Assembly: GCA_964016885.1 (NCBI GenBank)
Contig: OZ024748.1
Span: forward strand, 35,645,267-35,709,266
Source: Eledone cirrhosa
Lineage: Eukaryota > Mollusca > Cephalopoda > Octopoda > Eledonidae
Direction: 5' to 3'
DNA: 64,000 nucleotides
Made by a program: the position numbers and the translations under genes. This document shows positions 50,301-61,614 of the stretch, one piece after another (the stretch's first letter is position 1; each line of letters begins with the position of its first letter). The notes under the pieces are model-generated. The model saw only the letters and a program-made list of their open reading frames with translations, searched no databases and had not been told where the DNA came from.

Positions 50301-50646
50301 CCAGCTCGCTTATCCACCCATTAGTTCTTATTACCCGAGCCTGCCCGGCCAATTTTTGTTCATCTAATTTAAATAGACCAATCTCGTTCCAGATGTTATG
50401 CATCCGTTTCCTATAGCCTTTCTCCTTGGGGTTACGCTTCAGGTAACATTGCATAAGAGTTCTATTCAATTCTTTCGTCCAGTTGGTTCTGGTCCCTTTC
50501 CTTCTTCTTCTTCCTCCGACACCAGCAGTATTTGGTTGACGGCCAGGTTCCTGCTGCTGAGCCAGGGAGCACCTGCTGGGTGAGAGTCTGTCACATGACA
50601 TTCCAGTTTCCACTTCACCGTTATTCGAACAGTTTAGGTTCGACAT
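47327..50646 (-). pseudogene. RLE-type LINE polyprotein (Myb-like, RT, C2HC, endonuclease), broken
   Basis: The order on the minus strand is: a basic N-terminal region with a Myb-like stretch (RTNWTKELNRTLMQCY, near residues 50-70); a linker; RT motifs NWKSPGPDGVQGYW and NYRPITCLS; DEQRGC; then motif B (GIFQGDNLSPLLF) and motif C (LLFMDDLKLF). Next come IIRYSAGI, KKATEGML, a C2HC finger and the PD-x14-D endonuclease motif. This layout fits R2/R4-type elements that nick DNA with a restriction-like endonuclease and prime reverse transcription there. Lesions seen are a 4-bp tandem duplication (GGAC twice, about 49,154), loss of the motif A segment near 48,964-49,012, a frame change in an A run near 48,490, and stops at 48,334-48,336, 47,957-47,959 and 47,885-47,887. 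The start at 50,646 is the first Met before the conserved region. The copy is dead. Confidence 0.9.
48964..49012. repeat. 17-bp inverted repeat at a deletion junction in the RLE-type LINE
   Basis: TAATGAGGAATTGCAAG (48,964-48,980) is the exact reverse complement of CTTGCAATTCCTCATTA (48,996-49,012), with 15 bp between. It sits where the reverse transcriptase loses its motif A segment, between KRRHTGLA and SKSMKSW. The inverted copy looks like a product of template switching during the deletion. Confidence 0.9.
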
Positions 50647-50760
50647 TTAAACACTCTTATCGAGGATTGGTGAATGTATGGTTACATAACCACCGGTGAT
50701 TTCATCACCCCCGGTGATTTTAGTGTGGCACTATCACGCTGTAGACGAACACAAATAAAC

Positions 50761-51582
50761 AAACAAACAAATAGGTAAACCCCCCCCCCCCAAAAAAAAA
50801 TATAAGCATATGTTTCATTGTAATGTAATGTTTGAATGTCTGACTTAGTTTTTTTTTTCCCCTTCTCTGTCTGTCTGTTTGTTTTTATTTTCTTTTTTCT
50901 TTTCTTTACGTTTTTCCTTGCTGCTGTGCTGTTTTAATTTTGATTTTTGGTTTTTTTATTTTTTGACCGGGTCATCAAATCAGTCTATTTATATCTTTCG
51001 ATGCCTTCCTCTTTTAGTGGGAAAACTACGATGCCTGTCTTAGCAGGAGGTAGTGGGAGAGAATAGCGGCGGTAGCGATAATAAGGCAGTGGTGGTGGTG
51101 GTGGTGGTGGTGCTGTGCTAGTAGTACTTAGCAGGAGGTAGTGGGAGAGAATAGCGGCGGTAGCGATAATGAGGCAGTGCTGGTGGTGATATGATCGTAG
51201 TACTGTAGTGATGGTGTTGAAGTTGAAGTAGAAATAGAAGTTGAGGTAACTTGACTAGAGTTTTTGGCGTGGTAGTGGTGATGGTGGTGAAATTATTTGC
51301 CTGTCTGTCCACTTAGCCATTTTGCCATTTTTCTCTTTTTCGACTATAACATTTCTGATCCAAAATTAAATATTAAATATTGGGGCCCTATGCCGTAATG
51401 TGATGCGTTGTGGCTTGCTGAGCGTAAAAACTGTAATCTTATACTTCATTTGTAATAAGAATTATTCTATCACAGTTGTTTTAAATAAGTAAAAATCAAA
51501 AACTTACGAGAGCGATTCCATATCGATATATCCACCATGTGCATTTTCTTCCCTAATTATTATTATTATTATTATTATTATT
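50761..51582. other. Intergenic stretch with simple repeats
   Basis: No gene is recognisable. The stretch holds a C12-A9 run (50,780-50,800), T-rich sequence to about 51,000, an 88-bp duplication rich in GTR triplets, and an (ATT)n tract of about 27 bp (51,556-51,582) in front of a SINE. Confidence 0.65.
51039..51195 (+). repeat. 88-bp direct duplication with GTG triplets
   Basis: CTTAGCAGGAGGTAGTGGG and the following TAGCGGCGGTAGCGATAA occur at 51,039 and again 88 bp later at 51,127. The units differ in the length of a (GTG)n run, so slippage inside the unit is visible. Confidence 0.88.
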
Positions 51583-51717
51583 TCCCGCCAAGGTTAACTT
51601 TGTCTTTCATCCTTACGGGGTCGATAAAATAAAGTACCAGTAATGCACTGGGTAATTGCTGGCCTTGTGCCTAACGTAGAAACAATTATTATTATTATTT
51701 TTATTATTATTATTATT
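51583..51717 (+). mobile_element. SINE, head-less, with (ATT)n tail
   Basis: The body contains GGTTAACTTTGTCTTTCATC, CTTACGGGGTCGATAAAAT, AAGTACCAGTAATGCACTGG and GCTGGCCTTGTGCC, then AGAAACAATTATTATT. The tRNA-like head is missing; the copy begins just after the B-box position, directly behind an ATT tract. Its own tail runs into the 5' end of the long APE-type LINE. The match to cephalopod-type SINEs is from memory of the family. Confidence 0.85.
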
Positions 51718-51932
51718 GGCGACCTACGTAGGAAATCGTATTATCGTGATCTCCGCAAAGGTTTGTTGTTTACAGTTGTTTCAAATTGCCATTTATGGAA
51801 AAATGTTGTTGTTAAGTGTTTATAAGTTCACATATATTGCTTTCGGAAAAGGACACTCAAAAGAATTGGGGCCTTGAGCCCAAAATTTAAACTTTTATAA
51901 TTATCAAACAAAAACTTTCTTTGAAAAAAAAC

Positions 51933-53869
51933 ATGGACGACTCACAGCCACACGAAACTGACAGCCTTCCTCACAAACTAACACCTCACACCAACACCAC
52001 CATTGTAAATATTACTACGTTTGCCAACACTAAACATATAAGCAGTAGCAATAATTTAAATTTGTCACATGCAGACATTCATTTCCCGCCATTACCAATA
52101 ACTGCAGGTGTTAAAGCCGCCATCCACACCACCACTACAGCGACAACAGAAAAAAAAAATTATTATCTCGTGACATCGAAATGGATTCACCCAGAATCGA
52201 TTCTTCCACACCGAACACCACCACCACCACCACCTCCACCACAACTGAAACTAAAAACAACAATAAAAAAAATAACAATAACAACAACAGCAACAACAAC
52301 AACAATGAGAATAAGAACAAAAACATCAACACCACCGCAAATGTGTGGTTTGCCAAAGCAGCCAAAAAAGCGAAACAATCGAGGTAAGCCAGGATGAATT
52401 AAATGAAGCCAAGGGAATGGTAAAAAAAGAGGGGTACAGGGTCAGCCTCACCCCCACCTAATAAAATGGAGCACCGGCGCCTATGCACCGTGTCTTATCG
52501 GACGATAAACACAAAATCACGCCGAGTGGAACGGGCATCCGAGTCCCAAATACAAAAAGCTTTGGGACATGTGTGGGCGAAAAAACCCCACATCAGACGT
52601 GGGCAGAAATATGGAACCGTGGACGTGTTCTTTGGAACACCACAGGTGGCCAGAGAGCACTCCATGGCCCCATTAAGAAGCGACGACTTCACACTCGTCC
52701 CAAGCTATTGTGACCAGAGACTCGTGAAGATCAGAGTGACCCACGTTCCACCGGCCATCGCAATTGCCTGCCGTCCTCGCCAGCATCGAGGCCAACACGA
52801 AAATAATTGAAATAACAAAAGAAAAGCAGGAGAACTGGTCCGGATCTGGGATGGAGCTCCTGATCCAAGCAGACCAAAAGAGCATTGAGGAAATTCCAGA
52901 GGTGATAGACCTCACTGACAGCAGCCACCCCACCGTAATCGTTGAGGGTATAAGGCCTAGGTGTGTTGTTTGTGGTGAAGGAACCCACCTAAAGGCTTTT
53001 TGACCTCAGGCTAAAAAGTTGAGGCCACCTCTCTTACCCACCCCAGTGACTCAACCATCAAAACCAGCAGCAGAAATGGCAGCAACAACAGAAGCAACTG
53101 TAGCAGCAACAACCCCAGCAACAGTAGCAAAACCAACACCTCCACCACCCACTGCGCCAGAACTAGCACCAACGCCTACATCATCCACCACGCCACAACC
53201 AAAACCAACGCCTGTGGAGGATTTTCCACTCCCCGACCTATCGCAACTGGAGACAGATTGTGACGACGAGGAGTGGGAAACTGTATCAGGAAAAAAGAAA
53301 AAAAGAAAAAGAACCCCAAAAAGAAAAAAATCCACTTCCTTCCCCCTCCAAAAACAAAATACAGGGGGAAACAAATAAACTAACAAACAAAAAAAGTTAG
53401 GACAGCTATGCCACCATGCACACCAGCATCACCAACCCCATCACCACAAACACCATCACCATCACCATCATTAACCCCAACACCACCATCACCAACACCA
53501 CAAAAGGCACCAAAAAGCGCAACAGAAACAAACCCACAACAAACGCAAACAAAACAAAACAACCAAAACGATACACACTACACAGCATTAAATTTGAACA
53601 ACAACCAATTATTACACTACATCCAACACAACACCAGCATCACAGAAAAAGACTACACAACAACCCCAAAATTCATACCACCTCCACACATGCAAATCAC
53701 TCGCATCATACAGAAAAGGTACACGACACTAAAACAAAAATTCCCCAAGGACATCGGAGACTTCCGACAAGCACTCTCCATGAGGATTTATAAGGACATC
53801 CTTCCGGAGGAGGCCACAGGCAGTGAGAAGGAGGGAGAAACCATCCTTCCTCTACGAGAAGTAAGGTAA
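51933..53869 (+). pseudogene. ORF1 of APE-type LINE copy A (RRM-like and zinc-knuckle protein), broken
   Basis: ORF1 proteins of such LINEs bind element RNA. The frame opens with MDDSQPHETD and a Thr/Asn-rich N-terminus (51,933), interrupted by ACC and AAC triplet runs near 52,216-52,310. A middle part with YGTVDVFF and VKIRVTHVPPAI (about 52,480-52,770) resembles the RRM-like or gag-like segment of LINE ORF1. A zinc knuckle follows, C-x2-C-x4-H-x4, whose last Cys codon is a TGA stop (53,001-53,003). Next come Pro/Thr-rich and Lys-rich stretches and a C-terminal part ending at 53,869. Several frame changes occur (near 52,330-52,470, 52,765 and 53,380). ORF2 begins 34 bp downstream. The RRM assignment is tentative; the knuckle is clear. 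Confidence 0.75.
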
Positions 53870-53903
53870 GTGGTCTTTCCCATCTTTTCCACTCCTTTTC
53901 AAC

Positions 53904-56900
53904 ATGACCTCACTCAGAATAGGCAGCATAAATGCGCGTGGCTTGGGGTCGTCACGGAAGCAGGGCCACCTGCTCAACGACCTCAGATCACTAAACATAG
54001 ATGTGGTGGTCATCAGAGAGACCAGAATCTCCAAAGCACGGGCCTTCGCACCGATCTTCGGCGGCTACGATGTGTACGCATCTCCCAGCCGCCCTGGATA
54101 GGGGGGAGGAGTTGCTGTGCTTTTTCGGAGAGGTTTGGATCTCGCCATACCAGCCATCTTCCTGGACGCAGAAGGTAAGTTGGTGATGCTGGACGTGACC
54201 AGTGGAGACGGGCAAGCTTTCAGGCTAGTGGCCGTCTATGTCCCGACAGGAGCAGGCGGCCTGATTTCTTCCGGCGTCTGGAGACTTTTCTTGGTACGTT
54301 CTGCTCTTTAGTGTTAGTGGGCGACTGGAACGGGATCTTAGATGCACGCTGGGACTGTGTGGGATTAGTGGATAGGGGAGGAGGGTGCAAGAGCCTCACC
54401 AACCTGCTCAGGCGTTTTGAACTGTCTGACAGGTACCGATTGGATTTCCCGAATGTGTCAATGTGGACATGGCAGGGAAATAGATAGGTCTAGCATAGGC
54501 TGTCCACATTTCAAGATAGTCAGCTACACGGACCACAAATTCCTGATCTGTGTGGTTGAATTAGATAGGCTTCATAGACAAGGACCCGTCCACTGGAAGC
54601 TAAACGCGTCATTACCAGCGCTCAAGGCCTACAGAGACCGGATTAGCGAACTAGTTAAGCGGGCGTTGACGGGGGCCATCGTCAACAACAAGTGGTAGTT
54701 TGCTCTGAAAAGAGCGATTAGAATAGAGTCCATTAGGTTTAGTAAGGCTTTAGCAATAGAGAAAAATAGAGCAGAGGAAGAACTAATTAGAAAATTAGAC
54801 GAGGCGCTTAGCACAGGCATCGCGACCGATATACTTGCCAATTCTTCAATGCAAAGCACGAAGGCTGCGTTGTTAGAGCTAGGGTGCGTGCTCTCAGCCG
54901 TTCAATGGGCCCGAGTGGCGGAGGCGCGTCGTGGCAACAAAGCCGCGATCTGGTGTTTGGTGGACCACGACGGGCACATGCTATTCGATCCCAGGCAAAT
55001 GTGTGAAGCTTTTCAACGACACTTCGCTCAGCTGTTCGGGGGCAGCGGCGGGCCGGATCGAGGGATGGTTTTTAGTGTCTACCTCGACGGACTGCCGCTC
55101 TCGGCCACTAAGGCGGAGTGTTGCGAAAAGCCCATAACAGCAGCTGAAGTACGGGAGGCAATGACTGGCTGCACAAGTGGTAAATCGCCTGGTTTGGATG
55201 GTCTGCCCTATGAACTTTACGTACATATGCCAGACTTGTTCGGAGGCCTCTTGCCGGACGTCTACTGCAACTCGCAACATAACGGGAGAATTCCCAGCTC
55301 TGTGAGTCGAGGAGCGGTGGCGTTGCTGAGAAAGGATCCGAACAAGGGGGATAACATAGATAATTTCAGGCCCATAACTCTGCTAAACACAGAGTTCAAC
55401 ATTTGGCCAAGGTGCTAGCAAAGAGGTTGGCGCTTGTCGTTGGTGGTCTGGTGGGAGAGGCGCAGACATGCGCCATTCCAGACAGATCCATCCACGACAA
55501 CCTCCTCCTCATGCGATACATCGTGGATTGGGTAGCTAGGAAACCTGGCACGGGTGGGTCCTTGATCAATTTAGATCAGTCGAAAGCTTTCGATAGGGTC
55601 GACCATCGTTATCTGGCAGCAGTCCTGAGGGCGGATGGCTTTGGGCCCGTCTTCAGAGGCTGGATCGCTGCCATGCACAGCGACATCTGCTCTGTGGTGA
55701 GAGTGAACGGTCACCTTTCGGAACCGTTCAACATCATGCGTTCGGTCCGCTAAGGATGTCCCCTCTCGTCCCTCTTGTACGTATTGACTCTCGAGCCATT
55801 ACTGCACAAACTGGAGACGTTGAGGGGGGTCTCGCGCGAACTAGGATGCGGAATATCCGTGTCAGCATATGCGGACGATGTCACCGTAGTGGTGTCGAAC
55901 GCCAAACATATCGAGGCGATCGGCACTACACTAAGAGAATACGAAGCGGTGACAGGAGCAATGATCAGCCAGGAAAAGTCAGTGGGCCTGCAGCTCGGCA
56001 CCTGGAAAGGCAGGTGCATGCCGTCCAACAGCGTCGTCGGGCGTTGGACGGACTGGTTAATTTGCTCAGGGTCTGGTTCGGTCCGGACCTCCAGACGGAC
56101 CAAAACTGGGACAAGGTGACGAGCAGGGTGGCCTCTCTCAACCAGAAAGGGGCAGAGAGGAAGCTATCCCTGAAAGATCGAGCGGAGTGGCGAATGCGTA
56201 CATCGCGTCCGTCATCTACTACCGTCTGACCGTCGTGCCATATCCTAAGCCTCGCCTGACTGCGCTGGAGCGTTTGTTCTTTTGCTTTTTGTGGAAGGGA
56301 CGCGCTCCGATGGTCAGGCGGTCCATCTGCTGTCAACACTCGCTTCGTGGAGGGCTGGGCATGCCGTGGCTGATGATGCGCAGACACGCGTTTAAGCTAC
56401 GACATCTCCACCTCTTCCTCGACGGTGATCAGGTGTGGTCGCCTTTTGTTAGACTGTCTTTCTCCAGCTCGTCTCCTTGACGGAGTTGCAGTCCTGGGTC
56501 AAGCGAAGACCGAGAGGGAGCGCTTGGAGACTGGAATGCCGTCAGGCGCTCACAACCCTCGATCAGTCGGGCAATGTGATCGGTGGAAATTCCACCTTGG
56601 CGTTCTCCAGAGGATTAGTGGAGGGAAGAGCAACGACGTACTTGGGGAAACTCTAGGCGTCGACGAAAATCAACTAGCCAATCTCTTCGGAAGAACTTTC
56701 GGGCCGGGGTCTATGGACAACTTTCAGAAATCCCTGGCCTGGCATTGCTACTGAGGAGCTTTGCCAGTTCGGGATAAACTCTACAGGCATGGAAGTGCCG
56801 TCAGCCGGGCATGTCCGAGATGCGCGTAGGGCGACGAAACCGTCCTGGACGCACTCGTTCAGTGTCCGAGCATTGCTGTCACGTGTAGGACGGATCCGGC

Positions 56901-57207
56901 TATCAGCTGAGTCCATCGTTCCATCGTGAGGATTGCCCCGCCCTCTTCCTTTAGCCGGGAAGGGCAGGCAGTTTTTATCTGTCTGGTGGCCACGGCGAAA
57001 GAGATAGTATGGTGGACGCGTTTGAAAGTGCTGAAGACGAGCACTTACCTCTTCGGTGATGCTCTGATTAACTTTTTCAAATTTCGTTTGAAAAGGAAAA
57101 TCAGGGTAGAGAGAGAAGTGCTCTCTTCCCAGCATTTTGTTGAAAGATGGGTGAGAGAGGCAAACATGGCCCGAGTGAAGGGGCCTACTCTGAGTATGTG
57201 CCTGTAA
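53904..57207 (+). pseudogene. ORF2 of APE-type LINE copy A (endonuclease and RT), heavily broken
   Basis: The protein starts with MTSLRIGSINARGLGS. Endonuclease motifs include VIRETRIS and VGDWNGI. Relative to copy B about 48 bp are missing near 54,485, removing the S-x-x-D-R-I motif with a catalytic Asp. Stops include TAG at 54,099 and 54,696. The RT keeps NFRPITLLN, LINLDQSKAFDRVD and YADD (55,868-55,879), but a TAA at 55,751 falls inside motif B and frame changes occur near 54,260, 55,402, 56,055 and 56,185. The C-terminus ends at 57,207. Sequence identity to copy B is high over the whole length, so this is an older member of the same family. Confidence 0.88.
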
Positions 57208-57470
57208 ATTGAAAGTGGAAAACTGGGAGAGGGCACTTGCCCTGGTGGTTAGGATCACCATGGCTTTTTTAATGGGCTCTCTCCACGAATGTCCCTTGGA
57301 GGTCTCCCCCTATTGGGGAATGTTTCATTGTTTCCTTTTTTTGTTACATCCTCTGGGTTTGTTTTACACGCAGAAATGCCCATTTGTACCGTCCTGTATT
57401 GTCCTGTATTGTCCTTAATATTTTACTTTGTATCAACCCTTGTGGTTAATAAAGAAAGCATTATTATCCG
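57208..57470 (+). other. 3' non-coding region of LINE copy A
   Basis: It contains the GGGCTCTCTCCACGAATG block also seen in copy C, an AATAAA signal at 57,448-57,453, and a short ATTATTAT end. The region after the ORF2 stop differs clearly from that of copy B, pointing to two subfamilies. Confidence 0.8.
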
Positions 57471-57583
57471 AAGTTTACTTTGCCTTTCATCTTACGGGGT
57501 TGATAAAATAAAGTACCAGTAATGCACTGGGTAATTGCTGGCCTTGTGCCAAATGAGAAACAATTATTATTATTATTATTATT
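57471..57583 (+). mobile_element. SINE, head-less, between two LINEs
   Basis: It begins CCGAAGTTTACTTTGCC immediately after the LINE A tail, continues with the CTTACGGGG and AAGTACCAGTAATGCACTGG body and GCTGGCCTTGTGCC, and ends in AGAAACAATT plus ATT repeats. LINE copy B starts directly after this ATT tract. Confidence 0.87.
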
Positions 57584-57589
57584 GACGAA

Positions 57590-58166
57590 AGTGGATGTAC
57601 GCACAAAGTGGATGTACGCACAAACACCCCCACAAAAAAATACACACACCACCCACACAAACATTTTCCCCACAGCATCACCAACACAACCACCAAAATC
57701 CCCCAAACGCAAACAAGCTAAACAGACACAAGAACAAAGAGACAAACAAACATCAGAAACTACAGACACCCCACCCACAACAAACGCAGACACAATAGAA
57801 ACAACACTAACAAAGCTATCACCACCACAATCACACGAACAAATAAAACCCGAGCAACAAAACATTAAAAACTTCGTGCTTGCCAGAAGGGCCAACAAGG
57901 AATTGATGGCCCATGTAGCACGAAGCACAAACATCGAAAAAGAGGGGGAAACATTTGAAGCGAGCACATTTCGCGTACCAGATAATTTGCTTCTGATGCG
58001 AATGTCGCTCATTTCATACAAAGAAATTCGAAAGAGCTTTCCTCGGGATGTGGGAACCCCGAACGTAAAACCCACTTCAAGACTATTAAAGGGGTTCCCA
58101 AAAGAAACCCCACAAACCATGGAGGTCGAACCACCCGACCTTCACAAGACCCCGGAAGGTAAGTAA
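57590..58166 (+). pseudogene. ORF1 C-terminal part of LINE copy B (5'-truncated)
   Basis: An open frame of about 190 codons belongs to the element, rich in Thr, Pro, Gln and Lys (PPKSPKRKQAKQTQEQ). A more structured C-terminus follows, with FVLARRANKELM and RSFPRDVG-like sequence (KSFPRDVG). It corresponds to the last part of ORF1 in copy A (53,400-53,869), which has a similar low-complexity region and a KFPKDIGDF-type segment. The frame extends upstream into the SINE, but that part is not LINE sequence. The stop at 58,164-58,166 lies 29 bp before the ORF2 start. The N-terminal half, with the zinc knuckle, is missing because of the truncation. Confidence 0.72.
57591..57624 (+). repeat. 17-bp tandem duplication at the 5' junction of LINE copy B
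   Basis: GTGGATGTACGCACAAA occurs twice in a row within the first bases of the truncated copy. It may be a scar of 5' end joining during insertion, or a short repeat native to ORF1; copy A is too diverged here to decide. Confidence 0.85.
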
Positions 58167-58195
58167 ACCTTTCCTCTCCCATTCATCCTGCCAGC

Positions 58196-61100
58196 ATGGC
58201 CATAAGAGTAGGAAGTTTAAATGTTCGTGGCCTGGGGTCGCCCTGGAAGCAAGGTCACTTGCTCAACGACCTCAGGTCACTAGGAATGGATGTAATTGCC
58301 ATCAGCGAGACCAGAATTTCCGACACACGCGCACTGGCGCCGATTTTCGACGATTATCAGATCTTTGCATCTGTTAGTCGGCCGGGAATGGGAGGTGGAG
58401 TGGCTGTGCTGTTTAGGAAATGTCTGGATCTCGAGGTAAGGTCAATCTTCCGGGATCCTGACGGAAAGTTGGTGGTCCTGGACGTGAGCAATAGCGAAGG
58501 TGGTGCCTTTAGACTGGTGGCCGTCTACGCCCCTACTGGGGCCGGTCGGCCGGACTTCTTTAGGCGCCTGGAAAACTTTCTGCCTACGTCTCGCCCTTTA
58601 CTGTTAATAGGGGATTGGAATGGCATCTTAGAAGCACGCTGGGATTGTGTGGGAGTATCTGATAGGAGCGGGGGGTGCAAAAGCCTCAAGTACCTGATCA
58701 GCCAGTTTCAACTGTCTGACAGGTACCGACTAGATTTCCCTAATGCGCCAGTATGGACCTGGACCAATCGCATAGGGTCATCTAGATCGTACATAGATAG
58801 GATTTTCATTAGGAAAAGAGATAGAAATAGTGTAGGATGTCCACATTTTAAAACGGTTGCCTATTCAGATCACAAGCTTGTGATCTGTATGGTCGACCTA
58901 GATAAGACACGTAGGTTAGGACCTAGCTACTGGAAGCTAAACATGTCGTTTCCGGCACGTAAAGCTTACAGGGACCGGGTCAACAACTTAGTTAAGCAAA
59001 AGTTGACAGGGGGGGTTGTCAACAACAGGTGGTGGGGGGCTCTCAAAAGAGAGATTAGAGCAACCTCGATAGGATTTAGCAAAGAAGTAGCAATAGAGAA
59101 AATTAGAAAGGAGGAGGGGCTGATAGCTAAGTTAGACGAGGCTATTTGTAGTGGCATTGCAACAGACGTGCTAGCGGCGAGAATGGCACTAGACCATTTC
59201 TTCAATGCGAAACACGAAGGTTGCATTGTCAGAGCTAAGGCGCGTGCTCTGAGGAACGAGGGAACCAAAGCTGCCCGATGGGCTCGCTTTGCAGAGACGC
59301 AGCGTGGAAATAAAACCACAATTCGGTCTTTGACGGATCGAGATGGACACGAACTGAGCGATTCCAAGCAGATGTGTGAGGCCTTTCGCCAGCACTTTGC
59401 TCGATTGTTCGGGAGGATGGGTGAGTCGGAGACAGCGGCGGACTTCAGTCCCTACCTCGACGGCTTGCCACGCCTCTCGACGGCCGACGCTGAGCGCTGC
59501 GAAGAGCCGATAACATCAGTCGAAATTCAGGACGCCCTTGTCGGCTGCTCGAGTCGCAAGTCACCCGGTTTGGTGGTCTGCCCTACGAGCTTTACGTAAA
59601 TATGCCAGACTTGTTCTCCGATCTCCTCGAAGCGCTCTACTGCAACTGGCAGCAGAACGGGAGCATTCCCAGTTCTGTGAGCCGTGGCGTAGTGACGCTG
59701 ATAAGGAAAGACGAGAACAAGAGGGACACACTAGATAATTTCAGGCCCATAACCCTGCTCAACACAGAGTTTAAGATTTTGGCCAAGGTGTTAGCGAAAA
59801 GGTTGGCGCTTGTCGTCAAAGATTTGGTTGGGGAGGCGCAAACTTGCGCAATCCCGACCAGGTCCATACACGACAACCTCCACCTCATGCGATACATCAT
59901 AGAGAGGGTTGGGTGCAAACCTGGCTTCGGTGGGGCTCTGATCAATTTAGATCAATCGAAAGCATTCGATAGGGTCGACCATCGGTACTTGGAGGCTGTC
60001 CTCGAAGCGGCTGGCTTCGGCCCCGTCTTCAGAAGATGGATCGCTGCAATGTACAGCGGCATCTGCTCGGTGGTCAAAGTTAATGGCCACCTCTCGGAAC
60101 CGTTTCAGATCTCTCGATCGGTCCGTCAAGGGTGCCCTCTCTCCTCACTTCTGTACATATTGACTCTTGAGCCTCTACTGCGGAAGCTGGAGTTGTTGCA
60201 GGGCATCCCGCTCGAACCGGGACGTAGAAAGGCTGCGTCCGCTTATGCGGACGACATCACCGTGATGGTGTCGGACACCTCGGAAATCGAGGTGATCCGC
60301 ACCCATTTGGAGGAATATGAAAGGTTGACGGGAGCAAAACTTAACCCGGAAAAGTCGGTGGGCTTACAGCTCGGCACCTGGAGAGGCAAGTCCATGCCGA
60401 CCAACAGCGTCGTTGGGCGCTGGACAGACGGACCGGTAAAGTTGCTCGGGGTTTGGTTCGGACCAGACCTCCAGGTGGATAAGAATTGGGACGAGGTGAC
60501 GAGCAGGATAGCCAACCTCACCCAGAAATGGGTTGAGAGAAAGCTATCACTGAAAGGGCGGGCGGAGGTGGCGAACGCGTACATCGCGTCCGTCATCTAC
60601 TACCGCCTGACCGTCGTGCCTTGCCCCCGTCCACGCCTCGCCAATTTGGAACGGCTCCTTTTCAAATTTTTGTGGAGGGGACGGGTCCCGTTGGTGAGGC
60701 GGTCCATCTGCTGCCAGCACCCTCTTCGTGGAGGGCTAGGCATGCCGTGGCTAATGATGCGCAGACATGCGCTGAGGCTGCGACATCTCCAGATATTTTG
60801 CCTAAACGGTGAACAGGTGTGGTCGCCGTTTGTTAGATGGGCCTTTCCGCAGCTCATCTCTTTGACTGAGCTGCAGTCCTGGGTCAAGAAGAGACCGAGA
60901 CTGGGCGACTGGCATCTGGAATGTTGCCAGGCGCTCACTGCACTCTGCAAGGTGGGCAATGCGGTCAGTGGAACTTCCACTCAAGATTTCTATAGAGGAT
61001 TAGTGGAGGGCAAGTACGATGACGTACTAGGAGAGGCTCTAGGCGTCAACGAAGTAGAACTGACCAGTATGTTCCGGAGGACTTTCGAGCCGGGGACGAT

Positions 61101-61614
61101 GGATAACTTCCAGAAATCCCTCGCTTGGCAGTGCTACCGGGGGGCGCTGCCGGTTCGGGATAAACTCTACAGGCACGGAAGTGCTGTCAGACGAACCTGC
61201 CCGAGATGCGCGCAGAGCGACGAAACCGTTCTGCACGCACTCGTCCAGTGTCCGTGCATTGCTGACTTTTGGGGTTATGTCGAACAGCTATTGTCGCGTG
61301 TAGAACGGATCCGGCTATCGTCCGAGTCCATAGTGAAGATTGACCCGCCGCCTTCTTTTGGTCAGGAAGGGCAGGCAATTTTCCTCTGCCTGGTGGCAGT
61401 AGCGAAAGAGGTTGCATGGTGGACCAGGTTGAAAGGACTGAAGACAGACACTTTTCTCTTCGGCCAATCCCTCATCAACTTCTTCAAGTTTCACTTGGAA
61501 AGGAAGGTGAGGGTGGAGAGAGAAGTGCTGCCCCCCAGTACATTTACTGAAAGGTGGGTGAATGTGGCGAGAATGGCCCGCGTGAGTGGGCCTACTCTGA
61601 TCATGCGCCTGTAG
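58196..61614 (+). pseudogene. ORF2 of LINE copy B: APE endonuclease, RT and C2HC, one 1-bp deletion
   Basis: ORF2 nicks target DNA and reverse-transcribes the element RNA. Part 1 (58,196-59,599) has the endonuclease: N9 (LNVRGLGS), E38 (SETRIS), Y111, GDWN at 139-142, D201 (YIDRIF) and SDH at 224-226. Part 2 (59,602-61,614) has the RT: NFRPITLLN, motif A LINLDQSKAFDRVD, motif B VRQGCPLSSLLY, motif C YADD (60,244-60,255), GAKLNPEKS and LLGVWFG. A C2HC finger (C533, C536, H545, C550 of the second frame) follows. The only break I find is one missing base after about 59,573: KSPGL-DGLPYELY of copy A becomes KSPGLVVCPTS here. The whole would be roughly 1,140 residues. The family resembles the L1/Tx1 side of APE LINEs; the clade is uncertain. 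Confidence 0.93.

Larger units (their letters stand above)
47252..50760 (-). mobile_element. RLE-type (R2-like) LINE, copy 1, long and inverted
   Basis: The element runs on the minus strand from a 5' non-coding part (about 50,760-50,647) through one long broken ORF to a short 3' region that ends at the TTA tract near 47,252. The 3' region, with CTTTGAGTCTCAGTCATTG on the + strand, recurs at the end of copy 2 (61,884). The exact 5' limit is uncertain; a C12-A9 run at 50,780-50,800 lies just outside. Confidence 0.8.
51718..57470 (+). mobile_element. APE-type LINE, copy A, long but dead
   Basis: The order is 5' non-coding sequence (51,718 to about 51,930), ORF1, ORF2, then a 3' non-coding region with AATAAA at 57,448-57,453 and a short ATTATT tail. 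The copy starts right after a SINE's ATT tail and is followed at once by another SINE, so neighbouring junctions all share ATT repeats. It appears full-length or nearly so, but both ORFs are broken many times, unlike copy B downstream. Confidence 0.88.
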
